The notes beneath the pieces were generated by a model. It was not told the origin of the DNA, did not search any database, and saw only the letters and a program-made list of their open reading frames with translations. DNA of 64,000 nt. Source: Pararobbsia alpina_A. Lineage in GTDB: Bacteria > Pseudomonadota > Gammaproteobacteria > Burkholderiales > Burkholderiaceae. Position 1 is the first letter of the stretch. The number at the start of each line of letters is the position of its first letter. The DNA lies in assembly GCF_965118125.1 (NCBI RefSeq), contig NZ_OZ221287.1:3534001-3598000 (forward strand), given 5' to 3'. A program made the translations under genes and the position numbers. Below are positions 54,591-63,132 of this stretch, one piece after another.

Positions 54591-55517
54591 ATGCAAGTAG
54601 TCCATCCCGCGACGCACGGAGACAAGCTCGTCGCACTTAGCTCAAACAACAACCTCCCTGACCGAGACATGACTCGCGTCGATCTCGCGATTCAACGCTA
54701 CGGCGAGTGGATCGGGATCCTCCGAGAGGCGCAAGGCGAAGGCGACGAACTGTTGGCAATATTCATAGACGCGCTGAACTCGTACAAACGGTTTATCGAC
54801 TTGGATCTGATTTACGATGCTGACGACAGTTTCCTCTATCGTCAAAACGGCCAGCTGAAACTGTCCAACAGCGTCCTCGAGGAGTTCCTGCCGTATTTGT
54901 TCGATGCGCGACTGGTTCCGGGTCTCAATCGCTTGGGAAATATCGTTTGTGGACCGCATTCTTCGTTTGCAGGGCTCAGCTTTGGGTCTCCGTTCCTCGG
55001 CCTTGGAGCGCCGGGCGGTGTTTTTCTAAAAACGAAAGATCAAGATTTCTCGGTGGCGAAGACACATCGGATGACCATCACGGACGACCCTGATGGCGGA
55101 TCGATATTCAGCAAGAAATTTTACGTTTCACACTTCGCAACCGAGATCAAAACGAATCTTGATAAGACTATGTTTCAAGAAGCGTCACAGACCTCGAACG
55201 AGTTGAAGCGGGCGGTGCCGGGTTCGCGATATGTACTGCTCTGCGAATATCTCGATATGACGCCCATAACGACGAAGCTAACCTCGATCGATGAGGTCAT
55301 CGTCTTACGTAAAGCAAAGCGCCTGGCTTCAAACGTCCGAAGTGATTTCAGCACCAGCGAAGGCAGGCGACGCGGACGTGATGCCTACGTTCGTTTCCTA
55401 GACAGCAGTCCGCTTCATTTGAGTAGCTTCAAACGATTCATTGCGCACATAAACGAATGTTTCCCTGAAACGGAAGATGACACCATTGATACGGTGCTCG
55501 GACGAGGCTACTTTTAG
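54591..55517 (+). CDS. Type II restriction endonuclease, Bpu10I-like
   Basis: A 308-residue protein beside its methyltransferase. The stretch HFATEIKTNLDKTMFQEASQ (E185, K187) matches the catalytic core of the Bpu10I restriction endonuclease family, with a likely acidic partner in the preceding 20 residues (DDPDGG). PYLFDARLVPGLNRLGNIVC lies further upstream. Bpu10I itself has two subunits and cuts CCTNAGC, but only one subunit gene is seen here, so specificity may differ. The assignment rests on the motif and on pairing with the methyltransferase. Confidence 0.75.
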   Translation: MQVVHPATHGDKLVALSSNNNLPDRDMTRVDLAIQRYGEWIGILREAQGEGDELLAIFIDALNSYKRFIDLDLIYDADDSFLYRQNGQLKLSNSVLEEFLPYLFDARLVPGLNRLGNIVCGPHSSFAGLSFGSPFLGLGAPGGVFLKTKDQDFSVAKTHRMTITDDPDGGSIFSKKFYVSHFATEIKTNLDKTMFQEASQTSNELKRAVPGSRYVLLCEYLDMTPITTKLTSIDEVIVLRKAKRLASNVRSDFSTSEGRRRGRDAYVRFLDSSPLHLSSFKRFIAHINECFPETEDDTIDTVLGRGYF

Positions 55518-56252
55518 CCTCCAATTCGACACCGCGACAAGTGTTGTCCTTCACGAAACATGTCGCAGATTCAGCGCAATCTGGGAAAGCATCCGAGAAA
55601 TCAGCTTCACGCCATCCATTTCGGCTAAATCCGATTTCGCAGCAAATACTTGAAATACTCAGACGCCGGGCTCGTGCTGCGTGCTCACGCGTGCGTGTAG
55701 CGGACCTGATGACAACTCGCAACGATTCACGGCCGCACGTCGTCCAGTATCACGTCGTGTGCAACGGCGGCTGACAACCGCCCGCCGACATTTGGCCGTG
55801 TGCGTCGGATGCCTGCAAGAGCCGGGTTGCTCCCATCGGACATCCGGCAGGTTTCGAAGGCGAACCGGCCGTTGGACCGACCGCCTCGTGGGTCGCGCGA
55901 ACGGCAACTATTGGCCGGGTTGCGGCAGTACCCCGGCGATTTGCTCGCCAGAAACCGGTCATCGAGCGGGAGGGACGAGGCCTTGGCTATTCAAATTGGA
56001 GGGCGACCGCGATCGACGGTTCGTGACTGCGTTTTTCCCGATGCGGTCGGAGTACGTCGGTATCGACCCCGTCCACGGCAGTGCGTCGGCCGGCGCACTT
56101 CAAGAGCGAATTGACGACTTTAATTCGCGCCCCGAAAACCCATACTGGCTATGGTTTGCCCGGCTGTCGGGGCGAACGAAGTCCCGAATTGACGACCTTT
56201 ATAGTCGCAACGTTGACATCTTTAATGCGGTCTACGAGTGCTCGAGGCCTGA
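55518..56252. other. Decayed region with recombination-site-like repeats
   Basis: About 730 bases without an intact gene. Three related repeats occur near the right side (56108, 56186, 56210), with the core TTGAC-two bases-CTTTAAT or CTTTATA. They lie just before an integrase remnant. Otherwise no coding frame was convincing. Confidence 0.5.
56108..56230 (+). repeat. Three imperfect TTGAC..CTTTAAT repeats
   Basis: GAATTGACGACTTTAATTCG at 56108, GAATTGACGACCTTTATAGT at 56186 (continuing CGCAA, which makes a TTGACGAC/GTCGCAA dyad) and ACGTTGACATCTTTAATGCG at 56210. They may be recombinase-binding or crossover sites of the integrase whose remnant follows. Confidence 0.5.
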
Positions 56253-56430
56253 ATTCGGCAACGAGCTGCAGAGGAGACCGAAGGCATCGCCCTCTTTCCC
56301 AATAAGGACGGCAAGCCGCTCACCGTGCCCACCCTCGGGAACATCGTACGCGACGCGCTCACGGCGATCGGCGTGGAAGCCGAGGATATGAGTCTTCGGC
56401 TGTTACGTAATACGGATTGTCGGCGTCGGT
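56253..56430 (+). pseudogene. Tyrosine recombinase/integrase C-terminal remnant
   Basis: In one frame the sequence reads EETEGIALFPNKDGKPLTVP, then TLGNIVRDALTAIGVEAEDM and SLRLLRNTDCRRRLLA. This resembles the C-terminal catalytic part of a tyrosine recombinase around the LFPN..GKPL and LRxT motifs. It has no start, lacks the final Tyr, and breaks off where a glutathione S-transferase remnant begins in another frame. It is a relic of an integrative element. Confidence 0.6.
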
Positions 56431-56436
56431 TACTCG

Positions 56437-56649
56437 CGGTTGGACAACTGGCTCAAAGATGGGCGCACGTATCTCACCGGCAACGGGTTTACGGTGATCG
56501 ATGCCTACGTATGGGCATCGATGTGGCATGAGCGTTCCGGCGCTCCGATTCAGCAGTTGTCGAATTTGTTCGCATGGAAGGCGCGGGTCGAAGAGCGCCC
56601 TTGCTTGAAGGATTGCGGCGGCTTGCGGGCGCGCTATGCCAGAAACTAA
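56437..56649 (+). pseudogene. Glutathione S-transferase C-terminal remnant
   Basis: About 70 residues in frame: RLDNWLKDGRTYLTGNGFTV then IDAYVWASMW and FAWKARVEERPCLKDC. This is the usual C-terminal helical domain of glutathione S-transferases (YLxGxxFTVxDAY and the W..RxxxRP end). The N-terminal glutaredoxin-like domain is absent; only the end of the gene survives, cut off on the left by the integrase remnant. Confidence 0.7.
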
Positions 56650-56754
56650 GCCGGAAGGCGCCAATTAATTGCCCACACTGCATAGTCAGATGCAGCTGTC
56701 GGTGTGGCGCACGCCGTGGCTGGCTTCGCAGATTCCCCCTTTGCAATCGTGGCG

Positions 56755-57099
56755 ATGTCGCGCGCTGATGGCGTCCGGCTCGCGGAGCCGGGTGAATCTA
56801 CGCGGCGTGCCTTCCTCGACGACAAATTCGACCTTGCTCAGGCCGAAGTCGTTGCCTACTTCATCAAGGAGAGCTCCTACGTCGGGGTTCAATCGACGAG
56901 GCGGCCACTCGATGATGTACTTTCGAAAACTGTGTATGCGCTGGTCGACGACGTCATCGTTTTGAGAATGCTTGTCGAAGACACGCCGATCAATATCGCC
57001 AGACGCTATTTAAAGGGTTCTAGCAGCGCAGACATGGGACGCGCCCTCGAGGCCACGCGTCCGAAGAAAAAAAGACGCCAATTGCGCTATGGTTCATAG
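56755..57099 (+). CDS. Hypothetical protein
   Basis: A frame of 114 residues from ATG 56755 (GTG 56704 would give 131). It reads MSRADGVRLAEPGESTRRAF, DLAQAEVVAYFIKESSYVGV and ends PKKKRRQLRYGS. No family was recognised. The codon pattern looks coding-like and the frame is long for its position, but no clear ribosome site precedes it, so it could be a remnant. Confidence 0.4.
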   Translation: MSRADGVRLAEPGESTRRAFLDDKFDLAQAEVVAYFIKESSYVGVQSTRRPLDDVLSKTVYALVDDVIVLRMLVEDTPINIARRYLKGSSSADMGRALEATRPKKKRRQLRYGS

Positions 57100-57441
57100 C
57101 ATCGTCGGCGCTTGCCCCTTTTTTCAAGCACCCGGATGAACAGGCACCCTTGTTTCCGCCACAAACCCTAAAGTTTTCTCGCAACTTGCCGACAGACAGA
57201 CTGATTGCAAAATACCCGGCGCACCGCGGTATCTAAGGTCAAGGGGCCGCGTGTATCAAGGGGCACGTTACCTTCGACAACAATATTGGTTGACCACGCG
57301 ATCCGGTACGATACGCCTCGCAAAACTGGAACGATTCCAGCCTATCCATGATGGTGCTTCCTCTTTGACTGTGTTGCGCGCCACGAGCGTCGTGAACACG
57401 GATTGTCGAAGCGCCAAGACGCTGACAATCACGACGCACCT
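57100..57441. other. Intergenic region before diguanylate cyclase gene
   Basis: About 340 bases without a gene. A TTG at 57403 could extend the next gene by 13 codons. No terminator or operator could be identified. It probably marks the right boundary of the island. Confidence 0.4.
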
Positions 57442-58464
57442 ATGGACGATGAACTGAATTTCGCCGACGAGACAATGGATGCGGAGGCTCTGGCGTCGCC
57501 CTCCCCGTGGCGTGTTCTCGTCGTCGACGACGATCCGGATGTCTTTCGAGTCACACAACTCAATCTGAAACGCTTGCGTTTTCGCGGTCGTACCGTCGAG
57601 TTGCTGGTCGCATCGTCGGGTAAAGATGCGCGCGAACTGCTGCGAAACGAACATGACATCGCGCTGGCGCTGATCGACGTCGTAATGGAAAACGAAGTCG
57701 CCGGTCTGGATCTCGTGCGATCCGTGCGCACCGACCTAGGCTTGAGGGAGACGCGCATCATCCTGCGTACGGGCCAACCGGGGCAGGCACCCGAGCAGGA
57801 TGTCATTTTCGATTACGAGGTCGATGGATATGTCGCCAAGGCGGAAATGACGGCGGCAAAGCTTACGACGGCGGTCGTGGCCGCGCTGCGTGCGTATGAG
57901 ACGCTCTGCGAGTTCGCAAACCTGTCGCGCGAACTCGAGATGCGCGTCGCCGCGCGCACGTGCGAGCTCGAAAAACTTTCGATGATAGATCCGCTGACCG
58001 GCGTGGCGAATCGCCGCCACTTTGAAGCACGGGCCGATATCGAAGTGGCGGCAGCTCGGCGTGATGGGCTACCGCTAGCTATTGTCGTCATGGATATCGA
58101 TCACTTTAAGCGCGTCAACGACGACTACGGCCATGCGGTCGGCGATGCGGTCCTTCAGCGCTTCGCTCGGGTCGTTGAGTGTCACGTGCGACCGTCGGAT
58201 CTGATCGCCCGGATTGGTGGCGAAGAATTCGCGCTGTTGCTACCCCGCAGCGACCACGAGGCCAGCGTTGCGGTCGCCGAACGTGTGCGCACCGCAGTGG
58301 AGCAGGAGCCTTTCGACACGGTGGCTGCGTCGCTTCGCGTGACAGCGAGCTTTGGCGCGGCACTCCTTGCGCCCGGTGACGAAAATATTACTGCGCCTCT
58401 GGCAAGAGCCGATGCCGCACTCTATCGTGCAAAGGCCGCAGGCCGGAATGTCGTCCTAAGCTAA
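57442..58464 (+). CDS. Response regulator with GGDEF domain (diguanylate cyclase)
   Basis: A 340-residue protein. The receiver domain has VLVVDDDPDVFRV near residue 25 and the phosphoacceptor Asp in ALALIDVVMEN. A short coiled linker (RELEMRVAARTCELEKL) leads to a GGDEF domain: DPLTGVANRRHFE, MDIDHFKRVNDDYGHAVGD and ARIGGEEFALLLPR. An RPSD inhibitory site lies five residues before GGEEF, so product inhibition by c-di-GMP is expected. The start (ATG 57442) has no clear ribosome site; TTG 57403 is possible. It faces the histidine kinase gene across a 3-base gap. Confidence 0.88.
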   Translation: MDDELNFADETMDAEALASPSPWRVLVVDDDPDVFRVTQLNLKRLRFRGRTVELLVASSGKDARELLRNEHDIALALIDVVMENEVAGLDLVRSVRTDLGLRETRIILRTGQPGQAPEQDVIFDYEVDGYVAKAEMTAAKLTTAVVAALRAYETLCEFANLSRELEMRVAARTCELEKLSMIDPLTGVANRRHFEARADIEVAAARRDGLPLAIVVMDIDHFKRVNDDYGHAVGDAVLQRFARVVECHVRPSDLIARIGGEEFALLLPRSDHEASVAVAERVRTAVEQEPFDTVAASLRVTASFGAALLAPGDENITAPLARADAALYRAKAAGRNVVLS

Positions 58465-58467
58465 AAA

Positions 58468-60558
58468 TCACGAAAGGCCTTCCGTTGTCGCTGCGACGGC
58501 CAGAGAAGGCGATTCGGCTCCGAGCTGCAACGGCAAGCGCAAGACAAACCTTGTGCCCAGGCCAACCACGCTGCGCACGTCGACGTTTCCGCCGAGCTGG
58601 CCCGTGATCAAGTTGTGGACAATATGCAGGCCGAGGCCCGTATTACCCGAACCACGGTTGGTCGTAAAGAACGGGTCGAAAATCCTCGGCAGCACGTCTG
58701 CGACAATGCCGCTACCGTTATCCTCAACGGTGATCTCGACGTGTTCAGCCCCGGCCGCACAGACAGAGACGGTTAGGGTTCCGGTGGTACGGCCGGGCAC
58801 AAACGCATGGGCAAGCGCGTTCTCGATCAAATTGATCAATATCTGGCTCAGCGAACCAGGTACGCCGTCCATTTCGATCCCTGCCGGAATATCTGTGACA
58901 AGCGTAACCTTCGCGCGTTCGAGGCGATGCTGCAGCGTATGCAAGGTTTCCTGCAAATGATTTCTAAGATCGAAACGACGTCGCTGTCCACTCGTCTGAT
59001 CAGCGGCGACCTGCTTGAAATCATGAATCAGCTGTCCGGCCCGTTGGCAATTGCGCGTCAGGATGTCTGCCAATTCCTGGTTGGTCACCAGATAGTCGTC
59101 GAGATCGCTGCGCTTGAGTTTGCCTGTCGAGATGAGTTCCCTGAGTCGGACAGCTTCGTCGGCCGCTTGTGACGCTGCTGCAAGCGCGATTCCAACGGGC
59201 GTGTTGATTTCGTGGGCGATACCCGCGACGAGCTGGCCGAGGCTCGCAAGCTTCTCGGCTCGCACCAAACTCTCTTGTGCTTCGGTAAGTTGAGCGAGTG
59301 CCGCTTCGGCAGTCTCTTTGGCGTTTTCGAGAGCGCGCTCGCGCCGATCCGCCGCCGCTGCGGTCGCGCGAAACACGTGAAGCGTGGCTGCCATGCGGCC
59401 CACCTCGTCGGCGCGCTGTTCAGGCAGATCCCCCGTCAGGTCGCCCCCTGCGAGCCGTAGCATCGCAAGTCGGATCAACTCAAGCCGGACCGCAACATTA
59501 CGAAACACATAGAGCCAGACGATTAGTAACGAGCAGATCAGGGCAACGATGGCGACCGCAATCATGCGGCGCGTGCTGCGTTCTGCCACATCGACGGCAT
59601 GGCGCGTCCCGGCGGTCAAGGCGTTATCGTCCTCGGCAACTAAATGATCGACTTTGTCGAGCAACTGCTTCGAGATGTCCGCGTTCTTGTCGAGCAGTTG
59701 CGAGCTGCGTGACAGCAACTCAAGCTCTCGACGGCGTAAAGGGATAACGCCGTCCGGTGCTTCAGCCAGTTCGCCAAGAACAACGGCGGCGTCTCGGACG
59801 GCTTGCGTAGTGCCGGTCAGACTGGCGGCATCGTCCCTAAGATTCGCGAGCTCCCGCTTTAGTACAACAGCCTGGAGGTTGAGTTCCGACACACTCGGAC
59901 TCTGCGCGGCGTCGGTAAGCAAGCGATAGACCGCAGCGAATTCGAGCTGTACACGGTCGAAGTTATAGAGCGCTGCCAACTGTTGACGTGAATCCCGTGT
60001 CTGAACTTTCGCGACGACGCCAATGGCCGGCGCCCCTGATACCGTGTGGGCGACATCAGATCCGAACACGCGTCGTTCGGGTTCGGCCACATGCTGGAAA
60101 CTTAGGTCGGAACTCGCGACCGCAGAGACCGCTGTCGACACTGCCGCGCGCACCGCAAGGCGTTCACGTGTCGTCTCGACAAGTGCATGAATATTGTCGA
60201 GCACCTCATTGACCAGCGTGAGCACTGCCGCCTGCTCAGGTGTGCGGCGTTCGTTGAGTGCTCGTTGAGTGGAGGCCAGACGTTGTTCGGCCTGCTTGAT
60301 CTCGTCGATCTGTTGCTGGAACAGGGCCGGGTCCAGCACTGTTGAGATGGGGCGGGCTGCCGTGATAGCAACAGTAATGGCGCGTTCTGCCTGCCGAGCA
60401 AGGCCACTCGACTGGACGATCGCCGAAGCGCGTTGCTGTGTGACTTCAGAAATAATTCCGGTCACTTGCGTCAGGCCTTCGATCGCCGCCGCGGAAGCGA
60501 GCACGACGAAACCCCAGACGATCGCGAATGCCACCAGCAGCACACCTCGAATACCCAT
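58468..60558 (-). CDS. Membrane histidine kinase with HAMP domain
   Basis: A 696-residue sensor kinase. The N-terminal helix (GVLLVAFAIVWGFVVLASAA) and a second near residue 330 (MIAVAIVALICSLLIVWLYV) enclose a periplasmic helical sensor of about 290 residues. A HAMP domain and coiled coil follow (ENAKETAEAALAQLTEAQES). The His box is LASLGQLVAGIAHEINTPVG, and the ATP-binding domain has NLIENALAHAF, VEDNGSGIVADVLPRIFDPF and GSGNTGLGLHIVHNL. This layout fits kinases of the TorS type that read a periplasmic binding protein. It is downstream of a binding-protein gene and convergent with the REC-GGDEF gene, its likely partner. Confidence 0.88.
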   Translation of the reverse strand: MGIRGVLLVAFAIVWGFVVLASAAAIEGLTQVTGIISEVTQQRASAIVQSSGLARQAERAITVAITAARPISTVLDPALFQQQIDEIKQAEQRLASTQRALNERRTPEQAAVLTLVNEVLDNIHALVETTRERLAVRAAVSTAVSAVASSDLSFQHVAEPERRVFGSDVAHTVSGAPAIGVVAKVQTRDSRQQLAALYNFDRVQLEFAAVYRLLTDAAQSPSVSELNLQAVVLKRELANLRDDAASLTGTTQAVRDAAVVLGELAEAPDGVIPLRRRELELLSRSSQLLDKNADISKQLLDKVDHLVAEDDNALTAGTRHAVDVAERSTRRMIAVAIVALICSLLIVWLYVFRNVAVRLELIRLAMLRLAGGDLTGDLPEQRADEVGRMAATLHVFRATAAAADRRERALENAKETAEAALAQLTEAQESLVRAEKLASLGQLVAGIAHEINTPVGIALAAASQAADEAVRLRELISTGKLKRSDLDDYLVTNQELADILTRNCQRAGQLIHDFKQVAADQTSGQRRRFDLRNHLQETLHTLQHRLERAKVTLVTDIPAGIEMDGVPGSLSQILINLIENALAHAFVPGRTTGTLTVSVCAAGAEHVEITVEDNGSGIVADVLPRIFDPFFTTNRGSGNTGLGLHIVHNLITGQLGGNVDVRSVVGLGTRFVLRLPLQLGAESPSLAVAATTEGLS

Positions 60559-60576
60559 CTTTGCGCTCCTTCGGCG

Positions 60577-61731
60577 TCAAGAGGCTGCAGCGAAAGCGTG
60601 CTCGATCTTGCCGCCCTTCCACCGATACCAGAGCCAGTCGCCGGGTGTGCCTTGCACATCGCCATGCGAGTCAAAACGCACCGTGCCGATCGTGCTTGCA
60701 AATTGATCGGAGTGGAGCACCTTCGCAACCGCAGCCGTATCGAACGTTCCGGCTTTGCGAACAGCGTCCGCCCATACTTCGACCGACGCGTAGGCAAGCA
60801 CTGTTTGTCCGCTGAATTCCACACCGTCGCGGCGGGCCGATTCCATCAACGCGCGGCCTGCGGGAAGATCGAGCGGATTCGGCGAGAAGGTAAAAATCAG
60901 GTTCTCGCCGGCTTTGCCGGCGGCGTCCCAAAAACTTGGCGCGACCAACGCATCACCGGCAAGGATGGTCAGATGCAGGCCCGCTGCCGACACTTCGCGT
61001 GCGATCACGGCAATGTCGAGGTCGTAAGCGCCAATGAACACGGCTTGAACTGAGGCTGCCTTCATCCGGCGGACTATCTCGGAGTATGTCTGTGCACCCG
61101 GCTTGAAGCTTTCGCTCAAGACTGGATTGATGCCGCGGGCTTTTAAGCCATCGCGGACGACATCCGCGAGCCCTTTTCCGTAAACCCCGCCATCGTCAAG
61201 CACCCCAATCCTTCCGTGCGGCCACGCCGTTGCAATCCGGCTTACTGCTGCGCGGCCTTGGTTGTCGTCGCGTCCAACCATGCGAAACACCGTTGGCAAG
61301 CCGAGGTCGGTCAGACGGGGGTTCGTGGAGGTTGGCGAGATCTGTACGATTCGCGCTTTCGCATAGACCGGCGCGGCGCGGATGCTACAGACCGAACAAT
61401 AGTGGCCTATGACGACAGCCGGTCGCTCGTCAACAATTTGCTGAGCGGCGGCTTCAGATTGATCGGCATCGCAGGCGTCGTCGACGATGCTAAACGTGAG
61501 CCTTTGCCCGAGCAGACCGCCTTTGGAATTAATCTCACTGATGGCGCGTCTGACGCCGGCTGCGTATTCGATACCGTGCGCCGATTCCGATCCGGTCATC
61601 GGCCCGACAACAGCGACTTTCTGGTCGGCCTCGGCCGATGATGAAATGGCGAGACTGAAGAACACGGCAATCGCGATAGCGAAACCATGGCTATAAAATG
61701 CTGGAATTGCGCGAAGCGGCTTACGACCCAT
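60577..61731 (-). CDS. Periplasmic binding protein, branched-chain amino acid type
   Basis: A 384-residue protein with a signal peptide (basic start, FAIAIAVFFSLAISSSAEA) and the Leu/Ile/Val-binding type I fold: VAVVGPMTGSESAHGIEYAA, AISEINSKGGLLGQRL, AAQQIVDERPAVVIGHYCS and RIGVLDDGGVYGKGLADVV. No ABC permease or ATPase genes are near; the gene is followed after 18 bases by the histidine kinase. It therefore probably delivers a ligand signal to the kinase rather than to a transporter. The ligand is unknown. Confidence 0.87.
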   Translation of the reverse strand: MGRKPLRAIPAFYSHGFAIAIAVFFSLAISSSAEADQKVAVVGPMTGSESAHGIEYAAGVRRAISEINSKGGLLGQRLTFSIVDDACDADQSEAAAQQIVDERPAVVIGHYCSVCSIRAAPVYAKARIVQISPTSTNPRLTDLGLPTVFRMVGRDDNQGRAAVSRIATAWPHGRIGVLDDGGVYGKGLADVVRDGLKARGINPVLSESFKPGAQTYSEIVRRMKAASVQAVFIGAYDLDIAVIAREVSAAGLHLTILAGDALVAPSFWDAAGKAGENLIFTFSPNPLDLPAGRALMESARRDGVEFSGQTVLAYASVEVWADAVRKAGTFDTAAVAKVLHSDQFASTIGTVRFDSHGDVQGTPGDWLWYRWKGGKIEHAFAAAS

Positions 61732-63132
61732 GATGATGGTTCTCTGATATGCCGAGTGGGAGCGTTTGGCGATGCCATGTCGTTGGCGGCTGAATCCTCA
61801 GCCAAACGCTTGAATCTCTTCCGGCGCAGGTGAGATCGTCACGAACGCGCTCTAGTGCGCCGCAGCATGAATTACGGCCGCCACACTGAGTTCTTTAGGT
61901 TTCGTTGAAACTCTTTTTTGGCGACCGGATTGCGGCGGTCGACTCGGTCAGCCCTGCTCTTTAGAAGATTCCAATATGAGGATCTGTTCCAACGCTTTCT
62001 CCATTCCGTTGTATCGCGCTTTACGTCACCACGTTTGAGAAATGAGCTCAGCAAGTTCATGCTATCTATTGCGCTATCCCGGGCGCAAACCGCTGAACGG
62101 TCCCGTGGCGCTCACTGGCAGCCTTTCCATCCTTCAGACCAGTCTACGCTGCGCCCTGCTACACACGAGACGAGCGGCGACGGCGACGTAATTTGCGTGT
62201 GTTGCCTTCGCGACTGGCAGGAAGTCGGCGTGGGGGGCACGCCGCACGAAATGCTACTCGCGCGGTTACGCGCATCGGTCCACCTCAATCCTCCTCTTCT
62301 AACGTTTGCAGGAGGGCGTTACGCGCCATCAGAATCACTTAGAGATCGCGTTCGCGTGCACGAGGGATGGCTATTCGAGAAACGGCCAAGCATCTCCGGA
62401 TATTTGCCAAGAGGCATTGCGAGCCGTTATCGTGTATCCGTCGTCGTGGGAAGAGGCCTGAGGCTTGACTACCGCCGGCAATCGATATCGAAAGCGCCAT
62501 GCATGGCCAACGTTGTCCCTGACGTGCGCTTGCAACTCAGATGCCTGGCACGTGCGGTCCGGGATTCAGTCATTGCGAGCATTGGTGCAACTTTTAGGTC
62601 GACGACGCAAAAAGAGACACTCAGCGATGCCCGCGAGCGAGTCCCGAAACCGAATAGAGTGTCTTGCGCGCGCTGCTCCTGAAGCTGATGCCCCAATGTG
62701 CCTACAAGGCCATAGTGACTACGACCACGTCGCCCAGCTGAGCGTACAGTGGGCTAGGTACGACAACTGTCCATGTCCTGCGCCGGAGCAAATAAAATCA
62801 TTACCCGATCCAATCAACCTACCGGATTGGACGATACGAATTCCATGCCCTGGATTATGGCCCTTGACCCTGAGTCATAAGCGCCAGCATCGCTGTATTT
62901 AGTTTTTTGGGGTTCATGGCACTCAAATTGCGGGTAAAGTCATCATTCGTGAGTTTCGAGGCCGCGGGGCAGAAATATCCAATTTTGTCGTATTCGCGCG
63001 ATTCACCCGAGTAAGATTTATTTCGTTTCCCGGCGCGTATGGGATGATCCGCAAATTGCGGGATAGTTGTCTTTACTGCTCGCTGATTGATTATTGTCGG
63101 TGAGGCGTGTTCCCTAAGCGTGGAGACTTTTC
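61732..63132. other. 1.4 kb gene-poor region
   Basis: Frames are open on both strands (the longest 61918-62682, plus) but show no family or coding bias I can support. A small minus-strand frame at 61872-62060 (62 residues, basic) is also uncertain. Composition is more A/T-rich near 62900-63100, where the promoter of the next gene must lie. Confidence 0.4.

Noticed and set aside
61918..62682. A 254-residue protein gene
   Set aside because: No ribosome site, no recognisable domain and Arg/Ser-rich composition; support is too weak.
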